Shown here in pieces: positions 39,650-51,620 of a stretch of DNA of 64,000 nucleotides (position 1 is its first letter; each line of letters opens with the position of its first letter). Source of the DNA: Trematomus loennbergii (taxonomy: Eukaryota; Chordata; Actinopteri; Perciformes; Nototheniidae); contig JAAOOA010000033.1 of assembly GCA_012861695.1 (NCBI GenBank), positions 12,578,325 to 12,642,324 of the forward strand, read 5' to 3'. Both the position numbers and the translations under genes were made by a program. The notes beneath the pieces were generated by a model. That model did not search any database. It had not been told where the DNA came from and was given only the letters and a program-made list of their open reading frames with translations.

Positions 39650-40180
39650 TTAGGTTATTGGTGAGAGCAAAACTCTGCCCCTTGTTCTGGGGAGGGGGTG
39701 AGTAGTTTGGGAGAGTTCCTTACAATCTCCAGATCTTCCTCTCTGTGTTAAGGCCATAAAACCCTTAATGGGCTCTGTGGTCTGTTCAGATTTAGATTTT
39801 CTCCCTCTCCAGAGGTCATGCCTGTCTTTGACCCTGTGTGCTGCTGTGAAACTGCAGCACCTCCGGAGCAGAGAAAGTGGGAGATCTCTTCCCAAAAGTG
39901 TAAGCTCCCTTTTGAGCAACATAGCACCACATTTAACTCTCCTGACTTGTTTGTAAAGCGTTCTTCCAGACCTGAATTGAGTCTTCTGTTGTGTAACGGA
40001 AAATCCCATTTCCAAAAAAGGGGTTAGTTTAATAGTCCTTATCATATTATCGCACTGTGCTTGCATGCTAGGACCTAATTCTCTTTCTACATGTTTTAGC
40101 TCCATATTAGCAGGGTTCACTAACATGGTTGGTTGATCCAGTTTAAGATTTTCAATATCTACCATTACTATTTCCAACAT
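39650..40180 (-). other. 176-codon ORF with a weak macro-domain-like segment
   Basis: An open frame within the LTR element. One stretch, MLVNPANMELKHV followed by GPSMQAQCDNMI, resembles the nucleotide-binding start of macro domains (VNPAN...L.H...G..LQ.EC), but the glycine-rich loop is not preserved and the rest (from TIKLTPFLEM on) has no recognisable fold. It could be a captured, degenerated macro-domain fragment or chance. Confidence 0.25.
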
Positions 40181-40744
40181 CCTTTTCCCTGAATATCAGG
40201 TCTAACAAAGTGTTTTCCCTTTAGGAGTATTAGATGGGATACTCATAAGTGGCATTGTGAGCCATTATCTCCGTAGGGTGGAGGTAGGGTCTCAGACATT
40301 ATACCACCTTCTTGTTGCTCTCTGTCCCTATGTCTTCTGTAATTCTTTACCCACAGTTCTTTTCACTGGATTTTTCTCTCAAGTATTACACAGATTTGAC
40401 TTAAAAAAATCACACAGAGCTTTTCATACCTTATCATATTACAGCCAGGCAAATTTTTATAGTGCAATGTTTATTTCAACAGATAGCGTGACTTCCAGAA
40501 GTAATCTTCTACAACCCCCTGGTGATTGCGACTTCTGGCTTGGAGTTTAAAAACCCAGTCAACAAAATCTCTTTATCGTCACGTTTAATGAGCCTGATCA
40601 ACCCCACAACAAGAGTTTTGATGAGATTGGTCGTTCCAAATAATTAGTTGGAGGTCGCGTCTCTCTCCTCTTGTTTCACCCACCATATAACAATTACAGA
40701 CATTTTATACATTTAAAGCACCACGAAGGTGATCCACCCGCCAC

Positions 40745-40990
40745 ACTCAAACACTATTTTTGCTCTAGATCCAGGACTCTTATACCCTTCTCTAAACACT
40801 ACATGAAACTTCTATTTTTGCACTAGATCCAGGACTCTTATACCCTTCTCTAAGCACTTCATGAAACTTCCATTTTTGCACTAGATCCAGGACTCTTATA
40901 CCCTTCTCTAAGCACTTCATGAAACTTCCATTTTTGCTGTAGATCCAGGACTCTTATACCCTTCTCTAAGCACTTCATGAAACTTTTCCA
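40745..40990. repeat. Four tandem units of about 57 bp
   Basis: The unit contains AGATCCAGGACTCTTATACC and ACTTCATGAAACTTCCATTT, between about 40752 and 40987. Confidence 0.93.
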
Positions 40991-41909
40991 ACTTGAATAT
41001 GTATTGTATTTCCCACCGTGACTAAGAACACTGAGAACGCTGCTGACAACTCTAAATTTTTTAGTATAATCAATCACAGATTTTTGATAATCAAAACAGG
41101 TGTCTGCTCACCTTTGTATATGGCCATTGGTTTAGTTGTCACCAGTATCTCTGTGTCCTCCCCCTGGACCGGATTCTTCCCTGGCTGTCGGTGTTCCTTT
41201 CTAGAGATCAGCTCACAAACGTCGGGAAAGTCACCACTTGTTGGGATAGAACACCTCTGCTACGCGCCGTTCGTTGGATGAGGCTGAAATCTCTATTAAA
41301 ATAAGAAAGGAATTGAAAACACCGGAATCAAAAGTTATAACAATTATCTGATTTACTGGTAGGAAATCAAACACATATACAAGTTATACAGAGTACCCCG
41401 GGTACTCCCGGGCTTTTTAGGATCGTGATGCGATGGCTAAAGATGTCAGGACCAACCACTCATCAAACCAAAAGAAATTGGACTTTAAGCTGATGATGCG
41501 ATGCCGACACAGATACCCGGACCAACCAACTCACCTAACCCAAAAAGCATTTTTACACACAAAAACATCCGTATTTCTATCTACTTTTGGGCGGAGATTT
41601 GTCGAGTCTTCCTTCCCACTTTACTCCCAAGCGAATCAGCAGAGCCCCTGGGGAGGGCTGTTTAAAACTGACCACCTCCTCCAAGTGCCCTGATTGGCTG
41701 GATTCGCTTCTGGCCGGGTCAATCAGAGTTTTGGATCAGAGCGTGAGATCAGGTCAAAAGTCAATGTTTATTTCTACCTTATCTTACCTCTACATTCCTT
41801 TCCAGGGGATTCTTTCACCTAAACTTCCCTCCTTCCGACCTTTAAACTCTTCTCCCCTTATTTTACGCTGTCTTTAACGACTTAGTGACCGCATCTGGCT
41901 CTTAGTGTT

Positions 41910-42083
41910 GATAAGGATCAATGTTGGTGTGTAAGACACAGAATCTCTGAGTCAGTGAGTTTGAAAGTGAGAACAACATTCCTATATATATGATTACCCA
42001 TAAACCGTTGTGATTACATAAAACCAGTTCAAACAATACATGTTTTCTTCAATACAGTGTAGAATCATATCTCTTTCCTTCAA
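41910..42083 (-). mobile_element. Candidate LTR (5' copy of a minus-strand element)
   Basis: Direct repeat of 37496-37668 with one extra base. The interval between the two (about 4.2 kb) is too short for a full retrovirus or Gypsy element and has only fragments of coding sequence, so the element is internally deleted or non-autonomous. Confidence 0.5.
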
Positions 42084-42089
42084 CGCTTA

Positions 42090-43090
42090 GGGAGTGAGAG
42101 TGTGTTGGCCGGGCAGACAGGCGGGTCTCAGTAGGTTAAGGTAGTATCTGACATATAAATGGTCAAAATTGTTAGCTTACGAGCTCCATGTTGAAGCGAT
42201 CGACTATTCCTTCGCAATGTAGTATCACATTGGATATGCGTTTAATTGTCCTGGATTGGAATTTTTCCGATTATTTCCCTAGGAGGAGTTTGCAAAAATG
42301 TGCTTAAAATGCATGAAAAACGCGCATCTTTCAAAATGGCCAACTTTCTGGGGGGCGGGGCTAATGAAAAGCAATTTGAAATATGTGTGCAATCACAATA
42401 GCAATGTGGATACAGCGTTTCGTGAATATTGGAAAAACTATATGCGAGTAGTTTGGAGTAATGTAAATCGTCAAAAATGGTGTATTCGCTGTTAGCGTAC
42501 GACCTCCTGATAGGTGGCGCTAGCGAGCAGGTTGGAATATTTAACCCATTGACTCCAGAATATAAAATGTTTCACCGGTCCTGGCATACGTGCACAATTA
42601 TACAATTTTTGAAGCATCCTAAAGGCCTCAAAAACAGGAAATAGTAGCAGAAAATAACGAAGAATAATTCCACGAAGAACAATAGGTTCCTCGCACTTCA
42701 TGCTAGGACGCCGTTGGGTCCTAGCGCTCCGTGCTCGGCCCTAAATATATCCGTTGTAAACTAAACCGGAAACAGCAGTATATTTTATTTTGTTAACACT
42801 GTAAACTTGACAGCTTTTTAACCCAAACCACCTACTGGTTAAAGCACGTTATTACACGTTTAGAGTAACTGCAATGCAGGTAGATTGTGTTGCTTTTTAA
42901 TGACTGTTTAAAATGCCTTTTTCTTAATGTCTTTCATTTTTGTAAAGCACTTTTGAATGTGTTATATTTATGAAACATTTAAATATTAAGAGTATATACA
43001 AAATAGGAGGAAAGTAGAAGGTCAATGATAGAAATATAGAATAGAAAATATCAAGAAGATACTGTAAATGATATCTAGAATAAAACAGTT
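42090..43090. other. No recognised gene
   Basis: Begins with GCTTAGGGAGTGAGAGTGTG, a word that returns as TTTAGGAGTGAGAGTGTG at 45443 just before the copy C exon 5 fragment. Otherwise non-coding, with no repeat recognised. Confidence 0.4.
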
Positions 43091-43502
43091 TAGTGCCGGA
43101 TGTACAAAGATATTAATAGGAGGATGTGCAAAACAGACACACTTATTAGGCTTTATTTAAACATTATATAATACTTTAGGTTAAGGTCTTCTTTTAAATA
43201 CATGTAAGCAAAAAGCTTTGGGGGTATCTATATTAAGCCTGACAAAGTACTTAACGTTTAATATATTGCATGGTTTGTTTTGGGACTTGACAATCAACTT
43301 TCCTGCAATGTTAACTATGTTGAAGCACTTATTTTAACCGATATTATACATATTTATTATACTCTTATAAGATGTATGTAGATAGAATAAGAAATGTGCA
43401 GAATATGACAGTTTAATGGTGGAGGTACACACATATTGATAGATCTCTTGTTGAGGACCCAAGTTTGTCATCATTGCACAACTACACCGTAGTTGTGTAT
43501 AT

Positions 43503-44626
43503 CAGTGGTTCTCAAATGGGGGTACGCGGACCCCTAGGGGTACGTTGGAGTACTGCAGGTGGTACGTGAGATTTATTTTATGTTAATGAAAAAACAACAT
43601 AAGTAATGCATACAAACTACTAATAGTAGATTAACTACTTTATTCAAAGTTTACAGTAATTCTGGATAATAAAATGGGAAAATAAACGGGGTGCTCTCTT
43701 TCCTCTCCCTCTCTCTCTCTTTCCCTCTCCTGACAGCCCGTCAGTCTCGTGCAGCTCGCTGAACCTGTACTAAGTGACCCGACAGTAAAGAATACATATA
43801 TTTATAACTAGTTTAGCTAGTTCCAGAGTAGATAAACTAGCTAAGTGTGTTAGGTCTAACTCTTAGTGTATTTTGCTCCGCTCATCGGTCCGTCACAGCG
43901 GGGCAGCTGTGATCCGGAAGACCTGCGTGTTCTCCGTTATGATCTGATCTCTCTCTCGCGTCCGGTTATACTTCACTCGCGTTTATGTCCAAATCTATCA
44001 GATCTAGCTACTTCTAGTTAATTATATGACTGCCTGCTTATCAAAGGACCTAAACAATAAGCGATGCTTGGCAACGGCGTGTGGCCGCAAAGTATAGCGC
44101 AGCATTATGCATATGTTTATATGAGGGGTCAAAATCTCATGCTCATAAAATGCTCATATATATTTTCTCTTCATTCCCCACACCCCAAAATAAATAAATA
44201 AATAAATATACCAATTTTAGGAAAAGTAACGAAGTTTGAGCAGTGTGGGTTTAATATTAACAGAGTTACACATATTTCAAAACGAGAAGTGTAATAACTG
44301 CAGTTTGCCTCCCTGTCAGAATGACAAAGATCCTCAGTGAAGCACAAGCCCATGTTTCTCATTACATTGTAAGTACAACTTATTAAAAAGATCAGTTCAA
44401 TGCAACTAATGTCGTCTTAGCGTTATTGCATGATGTTAAAATTGGTTTGCCATGAATTTAGTGATGGATTGTAAACATTTGAAATGTAGCATTTAAGTGT
44501 TACAAGGTTGTTGTTTTAATAAATCAGACACTGATGGTGCAGCCTGATTTGCGCTGACCAGGGGGTACTTGGCTGAATTTTCTTTTCAAAGGGGGTACAT
44601 TATTGAAAAAAGTTTGAGAACCACTG
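43503..44626. mobile_element. hAT (Charlie-like) non-autonomous transposon, 1124 bp
   Basis: Ends CAGTGGTTCTCAAA and TTTGAGAACCACTG are perfect inverted repeats. Flanks are perfect 8-base duplications, GTGTATAT at 43495-43502 and 44627-44634. The interrupted sequence exists uninterrupted at about 2596-2615 and 59660-59680 (related LINE tail), giving an empty-site comparison. No transposase frame; CAGTGGTTCTCAA ends are typical of the hAT-Charlie group. Confidence 0.9.
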
Positions 44627-45461
44627 GTGTATATGATATTTCAATAAACCTTTGAAAATCTTGAAATCTTGAAAGGGATGTGCAAAATAGCCGTTATATA
44701 CAGTTTTTGATGAACAATTAGAGAATAACGAGTAATGAATATGCTTTATAGGGATCTGCAGATACATTTTTTGTCTTCTCAAGCACCAACTATCAAATAT
44801 CTCCAATGATTGTTTGCACTTGTAGGACATGTTCGAGTCTTGTATTGGATAGTGTGCCGTCGATGAGTTTCATTCCATTTCAAAGTGCTGTTTGACGCGG
44901 TGTAAACTTCGCGCACTGCCACTCCAACATCCAATCACAGAGCTTGAGAACTAATCACGGGGTTTGTCAAACAAAGCACATGGTGTAGTCCCAAACGATA
45001 GCTGAGGATTATGGGTAGTGTAGTGTCTTCTGCCATCCTAAACGCCGAAAAAATATTTGTTTCTCCGAATCGAAGGGGAAAAATACAAAGCATTGCACAC
45101 AATTTAAACCAATCAATGTTGTGTAATTAACAAGGATAATCTGGTGTTTTTGAGTTGATGAGTAGTGCAGATATCACTGTAAAATCAATCGACAGTAAGG
45201 AGAATAGTTACTTCCGGGTGTAAAATCCTCCGTTATCCAATGGGAATGGACGCTCACATTGCCTTTAAACAGCCGCCGACATAAACGGATGCGGTGCTTC
45301 CATGAGCGTCAAATACCGCCGCAAATGGGAATACATTGCAATCAGTTGAAAGCTCTTTGCGTACGTTTATGAAGCTGAAGGAGCCTTCGGTGCGTCCCAA
45401 CTGCACGCCACGGGACCCTGACCAAGCGTCGGTCCTGGACGTTTAGGAGTGAGAGTGTGTT

Positions 45462-45603
45462 GCTAGAGGAGGCCAGGCAGAGAGATAGCAATCAGGTATA
45501 AAGTAAGCAAAGAGAGGCATCATCATGTAGCCAACTGCAAAACAAAGACACACACCCAGTGATGGGAACAAGACCCGTACATCACCAGTCAAGATCTCAG
45601 TGG
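45462..45603 (-). pseudogene. slc22a5-like: Transporter copy C: degenerate exon 5
   Basis: The minus strand reads [20 protein letters not shown] then [14 protein letters not shown], clearly exon 5 of the transporter family. The acceptor AG is lost (TCC directly before ACTGAG), an internal deletion removes the RDWKSLLL part, and no donor follows. Exons 2-4 and 6-11 were not found nearby. Together with the exon 1 remnant at 48280-48467 it forms a dead fourth member of the tandem cluster. Confidence 0.85.
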
Positions 45604-45991
45604 ACAGGAAGAGAGAGAAATATATTAGAGAAGTTCAGGTGAAGATAATAGTGTCTAGACTACCCTAGACTAACTCATTTTCCTTTTACAAAAGAACCCT
45701 TACCCACTTTCCCTCAACCCAGCCCCATCCCCATTCCAACCCATCCCACCGACCCCTCTCCCGGAGGCAACAGTACATCAATTACATACCAAATTATAAA
45801 TACAATCATTTACATGCACATATATACACATACATACATACATGTACACATACACATACTAACACATATATCAAGGGATGTCACACAGGCTGCATGTGTG
45901 GTGGACAGGGGAGTAATAATATCAGAATTATAGGCAGATAGAGGGGGAATCCCTACAGCGACACCATATCAGGGGGAAGACGGTCTAGATA

Positions 45992-47361
45992 CAGTGCCTT
46001 GCAAAAGTATTCACCCCCCTTGCAATCTTTCCTATTTTCTTGCAGAGAAAAACAAAAATAAAAAATAATTTTTTTGGGGGATTTATGGCAAGACCCCAAA
46101 CAAAGTCAGTCAAATTGGTGAAGTGAAAAAAAAGAGCATCTTTTAAAACATAAAAATAATTAAAAACTGAAAAGTGGTGTGTACATATGTATTCACCCCC
46201 TTTGCTATTTAGCCCAAACAAAGACCTTCAGAGTCACACAATTATTTAAATAAAGTTCACCTGTGTACATCAAGTGCCTCATTATCTCTGTATATATACA
46301 CCTGTTGTAGAAGGCCTCAGTCTTCCATACCACAGCAAGTGGCATTTCTAAGCGATAAAAAGACACCATGAAGACGAACTCTACAAACAGGTCAGGGACA
46401 AAGTTGTGGAAAAGTATGAGAAAGGTTATAAAAAAATCTCTCAGACTTTGAACATCCCACGAAGCACCATTAAATCCATTATTTTAAAATGGAAAAAATA
46501 TGCCACGACAACAAACCTGCCAAGAGAGGGCCGCCCACCAAAACTCTCACACGTGCAAGGAGAGCATTGATCAGAGAGGCAACAAAGAGGCCGAGGATAA
46601 CCCTGAAGGAGCTGGTAAGCTCCACAGCAGAGAGAGGAGAATCTGTACATAGGACCACAGTAAGCCGTACACTCCACAGAGCTGGACTTTATGGAAGAGT
46701 CGCCAGAAAGAAGCCATTGCTTAAGGCAAAAAATAAGAAAACACGTTTGGAGTTCGCCAAAAGGCATGTGGAAGATTCCCCAAACATGTGGAAGAAGGTC
46801 CTGTGGTCAGATGAGACTAAAATTGAACTTTTTGGCCATCAAGGTAAACACTATGTCTGGCGCAAACCCAACACCTCTGATCACCCTCAGAACATCATCC
46901 CCACAGTGAAGCATGGTGGTGGCAGCATCATGTTGTGGGGATGTTTTTCATCGGCAGGGACTGGGAAGCTGGTAAAAATAGAAGGAGTGATGAATGGAGC
47001 TAAATACAGGGAAATACTTGAGGAAACTGTGTTTCAGTCTGCCAGAGATTTGAGGCTTGGGCGGAGGTTCACCTTCCAGCAGGACAATGACCCAAAGCAT
47101 ACTGCTAAAGCAACGCTAGAGTGGTTTAAGGGGAAACATGTCAACGTTTTGGAGTGGCCTAGTCAAAGCCCAGACCTTAATCCAATCGAAAATCTGTGGT
47201 ATGACCTAAAGAAGGCTGTACACGAGCGGAACCCATCTAACCTAAAGGAGCTGGAGCAGTTTTGCCAAGAAGAATGGAAACAAATCCCAGTGGAAAGATG
47301 TGCCAAGCTTATTGGCTCTGTAGTCTCTCCAAAGTGGTCTTCAATGGCATTAAAACGATAA
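45992..47361 (+). mobile_element. Tc1/mariner element, left end to transposase stop
   Basis: A left terminal repeat (CAGTGCCTTGCAAAAGTATT at 45992, preceded by TA) with an inner direct repeat of TATTCACCCCC at about 46190, the IR/DR layout of fish Tc1 elements. The matching right end is not found downstream, so the element is truncated on the right and cannot move by itself. Confidence 0.85.
46360..47361 (+). pseudogene. Tc1-like DD34E transposase, frameshifted N-terminus
   Basis: The main open frame (46489-47361, 290 codons) holds the second helix-turn-helix region and the whole catalytic core: [14 protein letters not shown] and [11 protein letters not shown], with exactly 34 residues between the second Asp and the Glu (DD34E). 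The first DNA-binding part (VRDKVVEKYEKGYKKISQTL, about 46388-46530) is in another frame and joins the core only across a frameshift near 46535. A second shift separates it from the ATG at 46368. The protein acts as a cut-and-paste transposase in its family; this copy is probably inactive because of the shifts, unless they are consensus errors. Confidence 0.88.
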
Positions 47362-48160
47362 AAACGCTGCTGAAGTCCCTTTGAAATGATTTCTGATAAT
47401 CCATGAGCATTGAGACTGCTTTTCCGTTTCTAGATGTCAGAGCGAGAGATAGTTTCACTCTAATGCAAAATGACATGAGCAAAGCCCCACCTTTTTGTTT
47501 CACAATGAGTGTGTGTGGGGGACCCCCTTCGATTCTATTGGCTCTAACGGTCAGAAAGAGGTGTCAACCATCAAAATCGACAAAGGGGGGCCAGAGATAT
47601 GGAAAACAAAACATTACCACCCAAATCACCTCAGAGGTGGAGTGTTTTTGGCTAAACCTCTCTAAAAAGGTCAAATGTCACTTGTTTCGCATCAATCTTG
47701 ATACAGGGTACTTATTATATGTTGTACTTTGGATTCCTAAAGCTTTTAGTCTACCTTACCATCATCCAAGGCTAGTTGTCACTATAAGTACAAAATAATA
47801 TTTGGACAGACACTATAATTTACATTTTTTACATGTAAAATCTGAATTTTCTTTAAAAATAAAAACATCTATATTGTTCTGACTCTTCTACATCCACTCA
47901 CAGGTTTCTCATTACTTTGAGAAAAAAGATTATTAATTTAACCCTTTTAAATTGGGAAGATATGGTCATTTGTTCTGGGAATGTCATTTCGGCCTGAGAC
48001 CTGAAAAACAGGCTCAGGGCTTAACAACAGGTTAAATTAAAGGCAACCGTAGTCGGTCAAAACTGGCAAACAGGCCATCAATGTATAACTCCCCTATGCA
48101 GCGGAGGCCTTCCCTCTCCAAGTAGGAAATCGGGGGTCAATTGTGGCTGGTAAAATAGAT
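47362..48160. other. No recognised gene
   Basis: Non-coding sequence between the Tc1 core and the copy C exon 1 remnant; it should contain the missing Tc1 right end but does not. No transporter exons 2-4 are visible here. Confidence 0.4.
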
Positions 48161-48279
48161 GGTTGTTACAGACAGGAGTCGCTTGAGGAAGAGTAAGCCA
48201 ACCAAATGACGTCTAACTTGTGCCCAGAATCTTTAAAGTGCCAATTACAACGGGGTTCGATGTGAATTGTGAGGGGGAA

Positions 48280-48467
48280 AGGCATCGCACCAATCTGAGT
48301 CAGGTTTTCCTCAGGAATCAGGCAGTGGTGTCTGGAATGTCTGTCAGGAAGACACAGAGAAAACGCCAATCCATTGGGCACGATGCTGGCACAGGCAGGA
48401 AGAAGACAACCTGCTGGAAACGTCCCCAGTGATCCAGCAAAGCAATTGTCTCATCGTAATCCTTCAT
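48280..48467 (-). pseudogene. slc22a5-like: Transporter copy C: degenerate exon 1
   Basis: The start ATG at 48467 opens MKDYDE, then [12 protein letters not shown], after which several indels shift the frame (LCVFLTDIP reappears in another frame). The exon 1 donor is absent; homology to copy A ends at about 48280 after CTGACTCAGATTGG. Clearly a dead paralogue, with more than isolated single-base differences. Confidence 0.85.
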
Positions 48468-48768
48468 ATCATTATCCTAACTGTCCCCTCCAATGTTTTG
48501 CAGGTTTTTTTCTGCTGCAACAGAAAAACTAGAGAATGCATTCCTGACGAAATTGCTAGTGGGAATGCTTTATGCTGAAAATCTGACGCTAAACTGCTAT
48601 GCCGAAATGTAATATGTAAGAAGAAAGTGAATAATTTAGATTGAAATTATACATGAACACTGGGGGCTTGAATGTGTGATGAGAGAAGAAAAGAAAGTAA
48701 AAAGGCTTGGAAAAGCAGCAGAATATTTGAACTGCAAACTTTTGAACTAACTTGATGGCGAATGATCT

Positions 48769-49418
48769 GTTGCCATACCAACGGCATTTGCATAGGTATC
48801 ATGACAACATCGTGTTTTATGGCGAGGGATTCGTTTCCATGGAAACAGCCTATGGTGAGATCTCAGATTTGGCGTAGAGCTGTTGAGGCATGGACCGGTG
48901 ATATACAAGCGAAGTTTGGGGGCGATCGGACCGTGTCCATGGAGTTAAAGCGACATCGTGTTTCATGGCGAGGGATGCGTTTCCATGGAAACAGCATATG
49001 ATGACACCCCATAATTGACAGAGCTGTTGAGGGCCGGACCATTAACCATTATCTGAAGTCTGGTGCTGTTTAGACCATTTGCATAGGTATCACGACATCG
49101 TGTTTTAAGGCGAGGGATGCGTTTCCATGGAAACGGCACATGGTGAGATCTCAGATTTGGCGTAGAGCTGTTCAGCATGGACCGGTGATATACAAGTGAA
49201 GATTCGGGACGATTGGACCGTGTCCATTGGAGTTACAGCGACATCGTGTTTCATGGCGAGTGGTCTGTCGCCATGGCAACGGCATTTGATGACACCCCAT
49301 AATACGCTTAGATGCGTTGATGGCTGCATCGTTACCAAACCTGTGAAGTTTTGGGCCGTTTTCACTGAAGTTATGAGAAAACCGTATTTCATGGCGAGCA
49401 TTGTGTTGCCATGGCAAC
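48769..49418. promoter_or_regulatory. Array of six X-box (RFX-type) palindromes
   Basis: Fourteen-base palindromes at 48769 (GTTGCCATACCAAC, imperfect), 48833, 48979 and 49121 (GTTTCCATGGAAAC), 49267 (GTCGCCATGGCAAC) and 49405 (GTTGCCATGGCAAC). The last two match the consensus bound by RFX proteins. From the second site on, spacing is 138-146 bases because they lie in a diverged tandem repeat containing TTCATGGCGAG before each site. Function is inferred only. Confidence 0.6.
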
Positions 49419-49499
49419 GGCATTTGAAGAAACCAGAGCTGTTGAGGGCTGGACCGGTGATATACAAGCGAAGTTTGGGGCGATCGGACCGTTCCATTG

Positions 49500-49823
49500 A
49501 TAATGAGGAAGATGGAGAGAGGAAGATAATGAGGAAGAGGAAGATGGAGAGAGGAAGATAATGAAGAAGAGGAAGATGGAGAGAGGAAGATAATGAGGAA
49601 GATATTGAGGAAGAGGAAGATGGAGAGAGGAAGATATTGAGGAAGAGGAAGATGGAGAGAGGAAGATATTGAGGAAGATAGAGAGAGGAAGATATTGAGG
49701 AAGAGGAAGATAGAGAGAGGAAGATATTGAGGAGAGAAGATAGAGGGATAAGATATTGAGGAAGAGGAAGATAGAGGAAGATATTGAGGAAGAGGAAGAT
49801 AGAGGAAGATATTGAGGAAGAGG

Positions 49824-49877
<54 letters not shown>
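49500..49877. repeat. Purine-rich microsatellite (GAGGAAGAGGAAGAT)n then (GA)n
   Basis: About 325 bases of GAGGAAGATGGAGAGAGGAA-type units followed by about 50 bases of GA. The minus-strand Leu/Ser-rich ORFs over it are artefacts of the repeat. Confidence 0.95.
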
Positions 49878-49883
<6 letters not shown>

Positions 49884-50089
49884 TGAACAGTTAGAACTGA
49901 CTCTTGATCGCCCTCTCTCTCTTCTCTTGAACGGCATATGATGACACCCCATAATTGACGTAGAGCTGTTGGGGGCACGACCATTAACCATTATCTGAAG
50001 TCTGGCTCTGAGCATGTCAGTTGGAGTGAGACATCATCGTGTTCCATTACACAGGTGTTTATGGTTGAGCTAACGAGCTCTGTAGAGAT

Positions 50090-51129
50090 CAAAGGTTGGA
50101 ATGAGGTTTCTGAGTGAAAGTATGAATGAACAGTTAGCAGTTGAAGTCGCATGAAGATTTGTTGAAGTCTGAAGAATGTCTCCATTGACTTCAATGGTTA
50201 AAAATGTGATGAATTATGGGATGTATCTCTGGAATTATGAAAGTTATGAATGATAAAAGTAATAGCCTGCGATTCCCGACCGAGTTGAACGTTTTGATGT
50301 TTGAACGGAGTTTCTGCGATGTTGAATGTGGGAGGAGAAGAGGGCCAAAATAAGTCGGCGGAATAATACAAATGTTGTCCGTAGCATAACATATAGTTGG
50401 AATGCTGTATCAGCATTCCCACTAAATTACAATGGGCTTTAATGGAGGCATGTTGAACGTTTTTGTCACTTCATGCCCTCAAGAGGCATTTGTTTAATTA
50501 TTTTTGCTTAATTATTGTCATTTTTCAAGCTACGAGATGTTTTCCTACGTTTGTCATGAAAAATGATGTCTCAGGAATGTAGGGTTTGGGAATTATGGCA
50601 GTTTTAAAAAAATATATGAAGGCAAATGTCAAGATTTCCTCCACTCTAGCTGTGACATCACGCACTCTAGTTAATGTTAAAATCTGAAGAAAGCCTCTTT
50701 ACCAAGGTCTGAACAATGTTTAATATCTCTAAAAGTAAGAATCAGATTTAAAAGTTGTGTTACACGAATAATGTCAGAAAGATGGGTAACATTTTAAAGT
50801 TGGAATGAGGTTTCTGAATGAAAGTATGAATGAACAGTTAGCAGTTGAAGTCGCATGAAGATTTGTTGAAGTCTGAAGAATTTCTGCATTGACTTCAATA
50901 GTTAAAAATGTGATGTATTATGGGATGTATCTCTGGAATTATGAAAGTTATGAATGATACAAGTAATAGCCATCGATTCCCGACCGAGCTGAACGTTTTT
51001 GATGTTTGAACGGAGTTTCTGCGATGTTCAATGCGGGAAGAGAAGAGGTGCAAAATTCCGGCGGAATAATAAAGAATTTTGTGCGTAGAACAACAGATAG
51101 TTGGAATGCTGTTAACAGCATTCCCACTA
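50090..51129. repeat. Duplicated block of about 340 bp in the TAGTGGGAATGCT element
   Basis: GGAATGAGGTTTCTGAGTGA...CAGCATTCCCACTA at 50095-50430 recurs at 50803-51129 with scattered changes. Both copies end in the element terminus, so two element ends lie in tandem. Confidence 0.9.
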
Positions 51130-51620
51130 AACGACCGGTTTGCCCTCTCCAAAGCTGTGAGCTAGCCACGCCCCTGTACTAGGCCAATGCTAAGATTAAA
51201 AAAGAGAGAGTTTTACAATGTTTCTTAAGCTATCATTTCCTCTTAGGACTTTTGTTACTACCATCATTTATTTATAGTTTTTTTACCTGTGCTAGTTAAC
51301 TTATCTTTTTTACTGCTACTTATTTCTTCCATGGTTGTTGAGTCATTGGTTTTTATTTGACGTGTTTTAGTCTCTTATATTTAATGTTGCCTACGTATTT
51401 ATTTTCTTGCCTTCCGTGCACCATCCCTTTGCTGTTGTAACAACATCTTTCCTGCTGAGGAACAAACAATGTTCAATACCCTAGACATAGCTGTCAAGGA
51501 AACAATCATGTATAAACTATAAACAAGATACCCTTATAGTACTTATAATGAAAAGATCGCAATGTAGATCAAGTCAATCAAGTCAGGAAGTTCTCCCAGC
51601 AACATTGTTATTCTTTTTTG
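51130..51620. other. 5' flank of dead copy C, conserved with copy A
   Basis: AGCTAGCCACGCCC, TTTCTTAAGCTATCATTTCC and ATCAAGTCAATCAAGTCAGG follow in the same order as in 7895-8235. This places the element at 48557-51129 as an insertion in the upstream region of copy C. Confidence 0.55.

Larger units (their letters stand above)
48557..51129. mobile_element. 2.57 kb repeat element with TAGTGGGAATGCT ends in copy C 5' flank
   Basis: The left end TAGTGGGAATGCT (48557) and right end AGCATTCCCACTA (51117-51129) are perfect 13-base inverted repeats. An extra internal end of the same type is at about 50415. The sequence on either side rejoins into the 5' flank seen upstream of copy A, supporting insertion there. 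Contents: X-box array, purine microsatellites and a duplicated block (about 50090-50430 and 50795-51129). No coding gene. Target duplication not clear. Confidence 0.6.

Noticed and set aside
49172..49984. 270-codon minus-strand ORF rich in Leu and Ser
   Set aside because: Produced by the GAGGAAGA/(GA)n purine tract; no complexity and no homologous domain.
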